From: Zygnema cylindricum
Taxonomy: Eukaryota; Streptophyta; Zygnematophyceae; Zygnematales; Zygnemataceae
Direction: 5' to 3'
DNA length: 64,000 nt
NCBI GenBank assembly: GCA_037447655.1
Contig: JBBHKE010001814.1
Span: 335,547-399,546 of the forward strand
In this document: piece by piece, positions 21,694 through 32,119 of the stretch
How the letters are laid out: each line of letters starts with the position of its first letter
Position numbering within the stretch: position 1 is the first letter of the stretch
Notes under the pieces: model-generated
What the model was told of the DNA's origin: nothing
Seen by the model: the letters and a program-made list of their open reading frames with translations, nothing else
Database searches by the model: none
Program-made: the position numbers and the translations under genes

Positions 21694-22470
21694 CTAGATC
21701 TCTATCGCATTCTCTCGAACGAGAATCATCTTTACCACAGAATTCCAAATCCACTTGGAGTCCGGAAAATCTTGCACATGGTTGACTATGTTCTCGTAGT
21801 CATTGTGTAACTTCATAAGCAAACAGTTAACCTTTTCCTTTCCAGTTTCTACTCTTCCAGCACTCTCTAGCTCCTTGAAAAGTGTTGCGAGCTCATTATA
21901 AAAATCGAACATCTTCCCCTCTTTGTATACATATGCATCTAATTTTTGATTAGCCAACTGCTGTTGCTAAATTGTACCACTTCGGTACATCTCTATGAGA
22001 GCAACCCATAGATCGGATACCCTTTATACTTGCAAATGGGGAGATGCAAGTTCTTAAGTAAGATGGCAGAGTGTAAAGTGTTTTTCCGCCATGTTATTCT
22101 AATCCTATGTATCAATATCACTCTCCTCGTTCCTCGGAATAGGTGACATGAAAGCCAAACCGATTGCTATAGGTGTTTCCATCTGTTTGATTGTCTCTTT
22201 TTCTTTGTCGTCGTCCATCACAATGCTCTCCCCATCATCATTCTCCTTCGGTGGGACTAGATCTACCCTTTTGGTAAACCTGGTCCCTGCAAACCTAGGA
22301 ATCCGGATTCCTAAGCTAGATGGACGCCTCACTTGTCCGCTCACTATCCCCCAAAACCTTTTCTCACATAGAGCTCGTATCAACATACTTTCCATGTATA
22401 TGTAGCTAGTTCTATTAAAAATGGGCACCTTAGAGGGTGGGCCCATTACATGCAACTTTGAGACCTCCAT
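21694..22470 (-). pseudogene. Element D gag
   Basis: The start ATG 22470 lies in the 5' LTR. The first frame (22470-22105) reads MEVSKLHVMGPPSKVP and later AFMSPIPRNEESD; a second (21957-21694) reads NQKLDAYVYKEGKMFDFYNEL ... MILVRENAIEI. A stop at codon TAG near 21692 follows, and further stops separate gag from the zinc knuckle. Unlike copy B, the reading frame across the gag-knuckle joint is continuous apart from stops. Confidence 0.8.
22436..22450 (-). promoter_or_regulatory. Element D primer-binding site
   Basis: On the plus strand ggtgggcccattaca, next to the LTR remnant. It matches the initiator tRNA-Met anticodon arm with two changes at the 3' end. Confidence 0.7.
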
Positions 22471-22554
22471 TGGTCCTCAAAGTAGGCACCTCACACGAAG
22501 CCCCTAGGATAACCTTAACCCTTTGGTGTTTCTCAATAATAACTGCCACCTTGC
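22451..22554 (-). repeat. Element D 5' LTR remnant
   Basis: tgcaactttgagacctccat onward matches the outer ~104 bp of the D 3' LTR at 13113 and stops abruptly at the start of element C. Confidence 0.75.
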
Positions 22555-23551
22555 TATTGAAATTAAAAGATTTTATTATGTATTTTCTAGGTTTCTTAAG
22601 TAATCTAAAATGAGGAAGGAAAAGCAGAGGCAGCCTGCTTTTTACCTCTCTATTAGCCCCCATACTTGCCGTAGTCACTAGAGGTTGAAGAAGAAGCTAG
22701 AGCCATGGCTGCGTATGTTTCTCCAAGAGTCAGGAGGCAGCTTTTTGTTAAACTTACCAAAAAGGCTAACGGACCCAGGATTTGATCGTGGTACCTATCG
22801 TTCGTCCAAGTAGCCCAGCATCATTACCATGTAGCCTAACATCTTTTCGAAGTATATAGGGTACGATAGCTACTTAAAGACGTGGAAATAGGAAAGTTCA
22901 TTTAACTGACGAACGGACCATAATCACATAGACATAGTCAGATAGGATCACATCAAAAAGTAATGCTTGTATTTTAACGCCTATAAATTAAGGCCGATAT
23001 CAATCGGACGGCGGAGGAAGAAGCAGGCATCACGGAATGGACGATTTGGCGGTTTGCGGTCACAGCCACGGCGGGTGACACGTGGCTACATGACAATGGA
23101 TGACGGCATCTCCGGGACATACCGTGGCGAACCTGGATATGGCAGATGTCGTCTTGTTGGCCATGTCGTACAATGACCGTAAAGAAAGTACTCCGGACCA
23201 AGTACCTTTCTGTAGTGTACACTAGATTTATTGGTTTCGTACTTTAGTAGTAGAGGGATAAGGGAGGGGTTCAAGACTTAGAAAATGATAAGTAGCTGCC
23301 TCTCTCCCAAAGAGCTCCAATATAAAAGGTAATCTTTGACCATTGATAATTAACTACTCAGAGGAGCAAATTCAAGGATTCCTTTTGTGGTAGACTCAAA
23401 GGAGTCAACTATACTAAAGGGTGCAGTTTGGTCAGTCTGTATTCTGTTAGGGTGTCAGCAATACTCAAACAAAGAATAAGGGATTGAGGTTATCTTAGAG
23501 GCTTCTGGTAAGCTGCCTACTCTGAGTACTAATGGAGGTCTCACAGTTGCA
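22555..23551 (+). repeat. Element C 5' LTR
   Basis: 997 bp ending cacagttgca. It contains the block gagccatggctgcg (~22700), a diverged tRNA-like block (~22770-22840) and a clear TATA box, tataaaag at 23321-23328, about 230 bp before the LTR end, which probably sets the transcript start. Confidence 0.82.
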
Positions 23552-24369
23552 AGTTATGAGCCCACCCTCTAAGGTGCCCATATTTAATGGGACTGGGTTC
23601 ATTTACTGGGAAAGTATGATGATAGGAGCCCTATGTGGGAAAAGATTTTGGGGAATAGTAAGTGGGCGAGCAATGCGCCCATCCAGTCCTGCTATCCCTC
23701 TAGGGTTTGGAGGAAGCAGATTTGGTAGGAAACTAGATACACCGCCATCAGAGGACTCAAATGGCGGAGAAAGCGTAGTGATAGAAAAAGGGAAAGAAAA
23801 AGGGAAAACCACACCTATAGCAACCAGATTTGTTTTCATGTCTCCTATTCCGAGGAATGATCCGAATAACATCTATACTTGGAACTACAACAACATGGCG
23901 GCCAAGTATTTTGTCCTCCGGCATCTCACACAAGGACTCGTAGGTCCTCATTTGCAGGTGGAAAGGGCATTGGATCTGTGGGATGCGCTTATAGAGATGT
24001 ACCGTTGCGGTACTATTCAGGAATAGAAGCTAGCAGATCAAAGGATCAATGGATACTTTAACAAACGGGAGAAGATGCTCGATTTCTCAAATGAGCTGGC
24101 TATACTCTTCATGGAGTTAGAGTGTGCCTGAAAAGTAGAATTCGGGAAGGGAAAGGTTCAGTGCTTACTCGTGAAACTACTCGATGAGTATGAAAACACT
24201 CGTGAAACTACCCGATGAGTATGAGAACATTGTGAACCGGGTAGAGGATCTGCCGGACTCTAGGTGGATATGGAATTGGGTAGTTGGTATGATCCTCGTC
24301 CGAGAGAATATGATCAAAATCCGGAGGGGAGTTAGGAGTGGACAAGCCTTGGCGGCTGGAGCAAGTTGA
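23532..24369 (+). pseudogene. Element C gag
   Basis: ATG 23532 is inside the LTR; MEVSQLQVMSPPSKVPIFNG, then FIYWESMMIGALCGKRFWG. The frame stops at 24024 where copy B has glutamine (IQE*KLADQ). Downstream, 24171-24232 holds a ~32 bp tandem duplication (gtgaaactac-cgatgagtatga twice) that shifts the frame, then a last piece (24184-24369) ends RRGVRSGQALAAGAS. Non-functional. Confidence 0.85.
23552..23566 (+). promoter_or_regulatory. Element C primer-binding site
   Basis: agttatgagcccacc directly after the LTR; two mismatches to the complement of the initiator tRNA-Met anticodon arm, and no similarity to its 3' end. Confidence 0.7.
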
Positions 24370-25024
24370 TGAAAGAAAGAGTCACAGAAAACCCTTGGAA
24401 GTCATGGAGGGGAAGACTAAAAAAATCAATCTGATGAGTCCGGCACAAGGGGACCAAAGGGGCTTTGTCATTTTTGCAAAAAAACCTGGGCATTACATGG
24501 CTGAATGTACCAAACTGACTGAGCTTCGGATAAAGGAAGGGCAGACCGGGGGTCAGCCACGAGGGAAGAAAAAGGCACTTGTCACACAGGTCCTCGAGCA
24601 CGAATCCGATGAGGAGGACGACGAACTTCTTTTGGATGAGGAGTTGGAGGCAAAGACAGAAGTCGAAATTCCACGAAAGCAAAAATGTGTTTTCGGTGGA
24701 CTGAAAGGTGAAGGTGGTTGGATTGTTGATTCAGGTGCCTCCATGCACATGTGCAAGGATAAGCATCTGTTCACTAAGCGATCCCTACAGTAGAGATTGA
24801 ATATGGGGATGGGAGGGTAGTTACCACTACTTATGTAGGATCAGTGGATCTGAAAGTCATAGTGGAGGGAAAAACCTCAATAGTTACGTTATCCGATGTA
24901 TTGTTTATTTCGGAGTTAAAAAAAAACTTTATCTCTACATCTGTATTAGATGATAAAGGATTTGAAACAAGCACCAGAAAATGAGTTTTTACAGCTAGCT
25001 TTGAGGAATATGTGTATTTCACTG
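24338..25024 (+). pseudogene. Element C zinc knuckle and protease
   Basis: 24338-24793 has a damaged knuckle (VIFAKKPGHYMAEC; both leading cysteines lost), the acidic linker and the protease WIVDSGASMHMCKDKHLF with intact DSG. A small deletion after HLFTK shifts frame; the remainder to 25024 is recognisable (VLFISELKKNFISTSVLDDKG) but shifted. Confidence 0.82.
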
Positions 25025-25059
25025 TATATTAAACATAGATGGAAAATAAGAGACAAATA

Positions 25060-26190
25060 ATCATGAGATGGAGAAATGGGTTATGACACCTTGTATTGAC
25101 ACGGTGTCGGTGCTGAATGGTGAAAAATGAAACATGCCATTCATCACCGAGACATATCGTTGACTCGCAGGATAGAAAAACATACCATTCAGCGACTTTA
25201 CAGTCTTGTCGTTGAGTACCATAAGGGAGAGAGAGACAAAAAAAATAAAAAGGGAGATTGACTGAGAAAAAATAAACTAAAATGAAAATAGGGTGACAAC
25301 AAAAAAAATATAGAGAGAGGGAGAGAACAATCAAATGGGCGACAACCAATATAGTTAACAATGGCCACACACTTCATCACATGTATCGCTAATCATTTAC
25401 AAAACATGGAGGAATAAAATTGAAGCACGCGTGATTGCAACAACAATAAAATGAATTAAAATTATAAAAACATTACAATAATACACTTGAACATAAATTT
25501 AATCATTTTCACCTAAGAATCACAAAGAGGTTCACCGTAAAATGACTATGATATGTACAACCAAATTCCTATTTATCAAACGTAAAAAAAATATTCGTCT
25601 ACATGAACGAAAAGTACATCGCCCATAAAAAATTATCCTTTGTAACAAATGATAATCTAATAAACTTCTCGAACTCATGTAGAAATTTGTTTGGAAGTCC
25701 TAAAACTAAATGGAGTAAAGAAAACTCGATGACATTCCCACAATCCATCCGTGTGTTCCTCCATCACAATCAGCTCACTCAATGAACTCCCGTGCCTACA
25801 ACAAAGAAAGAAATGCAACAATGGAATTGGTTAAAAAATTACTTACATTAACGTGTAATTTTGGTGGGCGAGTAAATGGGAGAGGGAGAAGGGGAAAGTG
25901 AAACTACACAATTTTGAGTGTAGAGAAAAAGAAATGGGAGAGGAAGAGGGAGATCAAGAGTTAGAGAGTACGGCAATTTCAACAGGAGAGGGAGAGGAAG
26001 AGGGAGAGAGGGTAGAGGGTGAGAGGGAGAGGGAAAAGGAAAGCGAGAGGGAGGGAGAGAGAGTAGGGAAGGGATAGGGAAAGAGAAAGGGAGAGATAGC
26101 GGCAAATAGAGGGAGCGGGGTGAGGGAGAGGGAGAGGGGGAGAGAGCAAGTGCGGCACACTGAGAGAACATAAAATTTTGAACCTTTCAA
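25060..26190 (-). repeat. Dispersed repeat X, minus copy, with purine-rich tracts
   Basis: On the minus strand it matches 62100-62660: both have ttatggtactca(a/g)cgac...gctgaatg, tttttttgttgtca, and CT-rich tracts around ttgaa(c)tgccg. Its plus strand (25868-26150) is a GGGAGA-rich tract. Frames here are low-complexity (proline/leucine/serine) and not credible genes. Confidence 0.6.
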
Positions 26191-26559
26191 ACATCAATGT
26201 CCAGAAATCGTCAATGTCAGATTTCTCAAAATCCATTTACCACATTGTCAATTTTTTCAAATTCCAAAATCACCCAATTCAAAATCTGAAAATTGTAAAA
26301 TTCCTACCTTTTAAAATTTCACCCTCTAAAATTTAAAATGTTTTAACCGTACATTCTAAAAATGAACAAAAAAAAAAAAAACAACTACATTTTTAATTTT
26401 TTAATGCATATTTCCACTAATATCCAATTACTTTTCCTGATTCCCTTGGTCGTTTTCCACTCCGAAATACCGTATTTCCCGCATTATCATCGTTACTTAT
26501 TTCCCTTTCAATCGTCTTCCTTTATTCATCACGAACATTTATGAGGGACTCGGTCGCTT

Positions 26560-28392
26560 TCCAATATCATTTTAGAAATACCATATTTGCGACAGACTCC
26601 GGACTAAGCCGGTTCCGTTTTACCGTTGCAATTTGACCGACAACTGAAAATACCCGCTCTGTTAGAGCCGAAGTAGCGGGTAGAGCTAAAGAGCTCTATG
26701 TCAGAGAAAGGTGACATTTTCCGGCCCACTGTTTCAAAGGGTTCTCCAGCTCATTCTCGGAATGCTCTAAAAATTTTGTAGAGTTGGAATTCATGAAACA
26801 AGTGTCCTTGTACTCATCATGAGTGAGGTCATGATCAGAATTTGTAGGACCTTCCATTCCGGACGTCGAACACATCGGTATCCTGTTTTTAGCGTCAAGA
26901 AAATATCATCATCATCTTCATTCTCAGTAGCCACCATTTTCATGATAAACATATTTTCACTTTCCAAAATTCCACCGTCGGCACCAACCTCTAAAGCTTG
27001 AGAAATTAACACCTCCGCGTCAAACTTTTCCAACAAAAAATAGAGTATTTCTTGCCAAACTTCATCTTTTTTGAAAGAAGACAAAAATGCAAGTTGTTTT
27101 GTCCGAGGATCAAATGCTGAAGCAATAAACATTTTCATGGGAAGAGTCACAAGCTCAAGTGTGCCAAATTGGGTTTCAAAATCAGAAACCATTGCGGATG
27201 CAATTAAGCGAATTGCCGAATTCTTATCATTTTCAATTCAGGTGTCAAAAACCACGTTCTTCAAATCCATAAGAAGTGAGTTAATAATAATAGGAACCAA
27301 CTCAATGTGACATAAATTTCTCCTTCCAAAACTCTTTGAGCCACCATAAAAGGCCTCAAAAGAGTCACTCCTCTTTCAATTACAATCCATCACCCATCAC
27401 TAAATTTTGCATTTATAGGAACCGTTGTATTCATCAAAGCATATAATGGTTCCTTCAAATGTAAAATTGAAGCAAGCATTATAATAAGTAGACCACCACC
27501 TTGTTCATACATCAGACACCAATGATTTCCACTTAATTCCTAATTAAGTTGTAATTTTTGAGTATGTCATTTGCTCTCGGGGAGCTCTTATAAAATCCAA
27601 CTAGATTCGTGGCAGTTCTCAGGTGTGCTTAGACCTGCAAATAATTTCCCCGTGACCAACTCTAGGAGGTGGTCAGCACATCCTTGCCAATCACACGACA
27701 TACCTTTACCCGCTTTTTTCATGGCATACGTAGTGTGAGTCACACAAACTACCACCGCACTTTCAAAAGTCATGTACCTTGCCAGCATGTCCTTATACTT
27801 CTTTGTTATGACTTCTTTTGTGTGACTCCCCGGGATAAGGGAACACCCTAAGCATACATCTAAGAGATCCCATTCTGAATTGATAAAATGGGCAGCTAGT
27901 TAACAGTAAGACTCATTAGACACTAAAGTCCATGTGTCTATAGTTACACTTAGGGTCTCCCTTTCAAGTAATTTTTTTAAACTTCAATAAACCTTTATGC
28001 TTATCTCCTCCATTTTGGACGTTATTCCACGCCGATCTAGGATCGATGTCTTCGGTTCTAACCCTTTGATCATCTCACAAAACTCCACGCTCTTTGCCAC
28101 ACTTAGCGGTTGCGAATCCATAAACTATCCAGAAAATAAGCTTGTCTTTAAAAGAGTTGGCAACTCCCTTATTGATGAAGTCCTCGAGTGCTCTTGGTTT
28201 CTCTTCAATCTTCTTCAGTTTTGCGGCTGCAAACATATTTTTGTGCTTATGCTTTATGTGCAACACTAAGTTTGAAGGGCTCAGTGATTTCTCGGTAGCC
28301 ACAGGCATGTCACAGTGATTACAAAATGCCTTATCTAAATGCCTGCCATCGTGCAAAACCTTAAAATACTGCCATACTTTTGATACTGCCAT
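26560..28392 (-). pseudogene. Decayed ZBED-like hAT transposase
   Basis: Minus strand. 28392-28075 encodes a BED zinc finger: MAVSKVWQYFKVLHDG, CNHCDM and HIKHKHKN (C-x2-C ... H-x-H-x-H). Middle pieces at 27788-27588 (GCADHLLELVTGKLF) and ~27420-27240 (GVTLLRPFMVAQRVLEG) are typical hAT core segments. 27192-26791 has SAFDPRTKQLAFLSSFKKDE. 26750-26570 holds the C-terminal dimerisation region: LALPATSALTERVFSVVGQI followed by KRNRLSPESVANMVFL. Stops and shifts separate the parts, so it is dead. hAT transposases cut and paste DNA with 8 bp duplications. A terminus-like sequence (tagtgttgtgtatcgg, reversed) lies at 30085, upstream of the gene; no partner end was found. Confidence 0.85.
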
Positions 28393-28399
28393 TTTCGGA

Positions 28400-29944
28400 A
28401 TGCTTTTTTAGATTGTTTGCATGCTCTTTGATTTTTTTTAAGTTCTCTAATTCTTTGACATTTTGAATGTCTTTTACCTCCTCATCAAAAGTTTGTGTTC
28501 CATCCTCCTCTCCTCCAACAATTTTATGATAATCCGTTAAATGAAAAAATATATAATTTTAATTTTTGACTATTTCATAAAAAAGTAGTTTTTCCTCAAA
28601 TACGTGTTGCCACGTTATAATAGGTTTAAAAATATGGTGGCTGTAAATGGCGGCAGTTTGACAGATGTTGTAACAAGATTTCCTACCTCTCACAAAATTC
28701 CATTACTACAACCAATTTCAACCACACACTCTATACCTTGAAATACACACATTTCCATTGGACAACACTCACATAAAGATCAACTTTTAATTAGAAGAAG
28801 CTTCAGTCCACATGACATTTAGCTTGGTCTCTTGCCCACATGGCTCAACCCTTCCTTCAAAGTATTTTCCACTACCCTCAACTCTTAAAAAAATATATCT
28901 CTTAACTACTAAAACACTTCTCAGTTAGTAAGAGATTTCCGTGCAAAATGTCATTACTCCAATTTGGTATTATTTGATTAGAACCACGATTCGTCATAAT
29001 TTCCACCAAATTTTCCAAAGAAAAAGATGCCTACTTTTCTTTTCGACTTCACCATTTATCCATCATCGCCCGGGACCAGCCAAGCCACAATGAACACTCC
29101 GTTGAACAGGCTTTTACATGGGTCAATCATTGATCAGCGAAGACCGACCAATGCAAAAACGTTTGACGAATTCAAAAACGTGCAAAATCTCTGACTAACT
29201 ACGTAACATTTATAACCAATCAAATGCTACCTTTTACTACGTAACATTTATGTGCAAAAGTGCGCGCGAACTAAAACGCGACTTCACATGTTCGCGCGTC
29301 ACAAATTTCACACGCAAAACTACCTAATTAACTTACAAAATTTGACTTATGATGTTTCGTACTAAAAATAGTACGAAACGAAACATCATGCATACCAAAC
29401 GAATATTAGTACTTTATCGAGCGCACGCTGTAAAATACGCTACTAATTTGACCGTTAACTCGCTATAACGAACACTCATTTGTTATTTTGACCTCGAGTT
29501 GTCGCTTAAATACACCAATCGTGATAACTTTTAAAGTGCCACTCCAAATTGTGCAATTCTTTCCTGCACGTCTACCAAATTTATAACTCTATATTCGTGA
29601 CACCTAAATACCTATTTACCATTTAAATACCCATTTACGAACAAGTTCACGTTACCGATGTGTTCATTTGTACATCTGTTTGTTCGTTTGTACATCTGTT
29701 CGTCTTTTTTTCGAAAAATGTTTGATTCACATTTTTTACAATGTATTTTATATTTTTCGTTTCGGTAGTATAGTTTTAAAACTATAAAGTATTATTTTAT
29801 ATTTGTCTACATTTTATATGCTGCGCTGTCCGCAATATTTTTCAGTTAAATAGTCACGAAACAGAGTCTTATATGTGGCATACCGCGCTATTTAATGGAC
29901 ACTGTATAATACAGTATAAAATAAAGAACTATAGAATACGTACT
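28400..29944. other. AT-rich intergenic or transposon interior, no gene
   Basis: I see no coding frame. A hairpin occurs at 29350-29389: atgatgtttcgtac, a short loop, then its complement with a 5 bp duplication. It is probably the 5' non-coding interior of the hAT element whose terminus is at 30085. Confidence 0.5.
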
Positions 29945-30085
29945 ATATATTTTGAAAGTTATCGCCGATATGGAATTTGTTGGTCCCAGACCGATATATC
30001 AAAACCTCTGACCATTCGGTAATCGATAACTATCGGCATCAGTGTTATCGTGTTAAATTTTTTACCGATACACAACACTAGTATT
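29945..30085 (-). repeat. hAT-like terminus TAGTGTTGTGTATCGG
   Basis: On the minus strand it begins tagtgttgtgtatcggtaaa and continues with tatcg iterons, like the ends at 3626, 11230 and 61028 but more diverged. It lies upstream of the hAT transposase start (28392), so it may be the 5' end of that element. Confidence 0.45.
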
Positions 30086-30284
30086 TTGGATCTACGTTTA
30101 TATCTGTATTGTACTCCCCTTCGACCGGATAAAATAGAGGTCAAATTTTGATGAGTTCAACATTTAGTGTTATAAAAAAGGTAATTTTCATTTCAACATT
30201 TGGCAAAAGTTTGTCAAAAAATTATGTTTCGTGTATTGTTAACAAAATTCAAACAAAATTTGCCAAATTACGGGTAACAAAGGA

Positions 30285-30400
30285 AAATGGGAGGAGGGAG
30301 GGGGGGGGGAGGGGGGAGGGGGGAAAGGGAGAGGGGGGAGGGGAGAGGGGGGAGGGTGGAGGGGGAAGGGGGGAGGAGGGCGGGGGAGGAGGTGTAGGAG
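30285..30400 (+). repeat. G-run tract, G-quadruplex candidate
   Basis: It is almost pure purine, with many runs of 3-9 G separated by single A residues or short A-containing spacers. Purine bias continues more weakly to ~30860. The matching proline-rich minus-strand frames are by-products of this composition. Confidence 0.75.
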
Positions 30401-31811
30401 ATATTCTTGAAAATGAGGGATTGAGAGAAAAACATAAAAAAGGGAAAAATAGGTTGGAAAATAGGGTACAAAAAAGGGTTAAATGGGTTAAAAAAAAAAA
30501 CCATAGCTATAATATAAATCGGGCGGGGAGAGATTTGAAAATAGGGGTTTGGAGAAGCTTGCGGTTCTGAAAATATTAGAAAGCAAAATTTTAATTTGTT
30601 TGGGAAAAAGGGCAAAATGAGGGGAAAGGGAGAGAAGATGGGGAGGGAAAAAAATGGGGGGGGGAAAGAGGAGAAATAATGGGGAAGGAGAAATAATAGT
30701 GGGGGAGAGAAGTTTGAGAAATAAAGGGAAAAGGTAGAAAACCAAGGGGGAGGAAGGAGAGGAAATAGGGCAAGGGAGAATATACAAGAGTGGAAGGGAG
30801 TAATTATAGCGGGAAAAGGAAGTGAGAAGAAACAGGGGCGAGGAAGAAGAAGTAAAGGGGGAAACTTATGTGAAATTCTTACATAGTTTCAAAAAACTGC
30901 CATGTAAGTAACAATGGTATGCACAACAAATGTCAAATTGTGACGTCCTACCGTATGCCATCCCGTGGAGAACTTAATGACGAAGTTTAGTCAACAATTC
31001 ATGAACGTCACACTACGTTGCCACTTGCGTTAGGGTTTTGGGTCCAATTCCACTTTTGTGGTCACGTTCGCTGAAGCACCGTCAATTTAAGAATAAATAC
31101 AATTTTCTATAGTGTAGTGGAGACTCCGATTTTGCCTATACCTTCACCTACAACAACTTTTTAGAGGCGCTACCTACGGTTAAATCGAGTGTTTGTTTAT
31201 GTCTATGTTCCATGCTCGAGGTTTGTGCTTGGCTACAAGCCCAAACCATCTTTATTGACATTTTGTTTATGGTCTAACCAGCTTGCATCTGCTTTACCCT
31301 TACGTTTGGTTTTGCCCCACCTCCGCTTTTGGGGGAAGAGCGTTGTGTTTGCAATCAACCTATCTATGCTAAATGGATACATTTACTTCACTACTTGCAT
31401 GGTTGGGAATGAACTAACGCACATGATTCGGTGCGAGATGAAATTGTTACATTGACGTTTAAGGCGTGCGACACAAGCAAGATGCATCTCATACCCCCTC
31501 CTTGCCTCTAGTCTATGGTTTTTTAAAACTTTGGAGTATTTCCCCATGGCGGTGGGAGGACCCTTGGAGATGTGGTCCTCATAAACTCGAATCGGATGCA
31601 TGTTTTATCACACGGGGCATTGCATACAGATGTAGCGGCTCTTGATGATAGTGTTACCAAAGAAAGTGATTAATTTCATCGACACCCAGCGGATCAGTTT
31701 GGCGCGGATCAATTTGTCTTTGTGGTTTGAGATTTTCGGATCTTTCAACAAATCCTTCGACAACTTTCATCCAAAGGACAACAGAGCCTATTACCTACCT
31801 TATAGAAAACC
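30400..31811. other. Purine-rich then mixed sequence, no recognised gene
   Basis: 30400-30870 is A/G-rich. 31180-31600 has overlapping open frames on both strands (88 codons plus, 72 codons minus); neither shows a family motif. I see nothing else. Confidence 0.4.
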
Positions 31812-32118
31812 TATGTGGGCATTTGTACTATAAATAGTGTGGATTAGAGTAAGTACTAGTAATGTCCACCATCCTTACAGACCCGTATGGGCTTTTTTAC
31901 CATGAATAATGTGGATTGTGGGAAGTACTTTTATTTTCAAACGTCCTTACAAAATTGTGTGTACATTTGGACCATCAATAGTGTGGATTTTGGGAAGTGC
32001 TATCTTTTTCCACCCTCCCTATATACTCGTGTGGGCATTTGTCTAAATAGTGTGGATTGTGGGAAGAACCAACATTGCCACCCTCCATCGAAACCCGTGT
32101 GGGTATTTGTACCATGAT
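31812..32118 (+). repeat. ~70 bp tandem repeat, four to five copies
   Basis: Each unit has (t)gggcatttgtaccat-aatagtgtggattgtgggaag and a spacer ending accctcc--acccgtg. Units start near 31812, 31888, 31960, 32030 and 32097. Confidence 0.7.
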
Positions 32119-32119
32119 T

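Larger units (their letters stand above)
13113..22554 (-). mobile_element. Ty1/Copia element D (minus strand), split by element F
   Basis: Reading on the minus strand: a 5' LTR remnant (22554-22451), primer site, gag, protease, integrase, reverse transcriptase interrupted at 19346/15327 by nested element F, then RNase H and a 3' LTR (14077-13113). It is the same family as A, B and C. All domains carry stops or frameshifts. The 5' LTR is cut off after ~104 bp by the head of element C, so no target duplication can be checked. Confidence 0.9.
22555..25024 (+). mobile_element. Copia element C, 3'-truncated, head-to-head with D
   Basis: A plus-strand element with a full 5' LTR (22555-23551; the first dinucleotide is TA, not TG), primer site, gag, zinc knuckle and protease, ending abruptly in the protease/pre-integrase region. 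No integrase, reverse transcriptase or 3' LTR follows; 25025 onward belongs to a different dispersed repeat. Confidence 0.85.
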
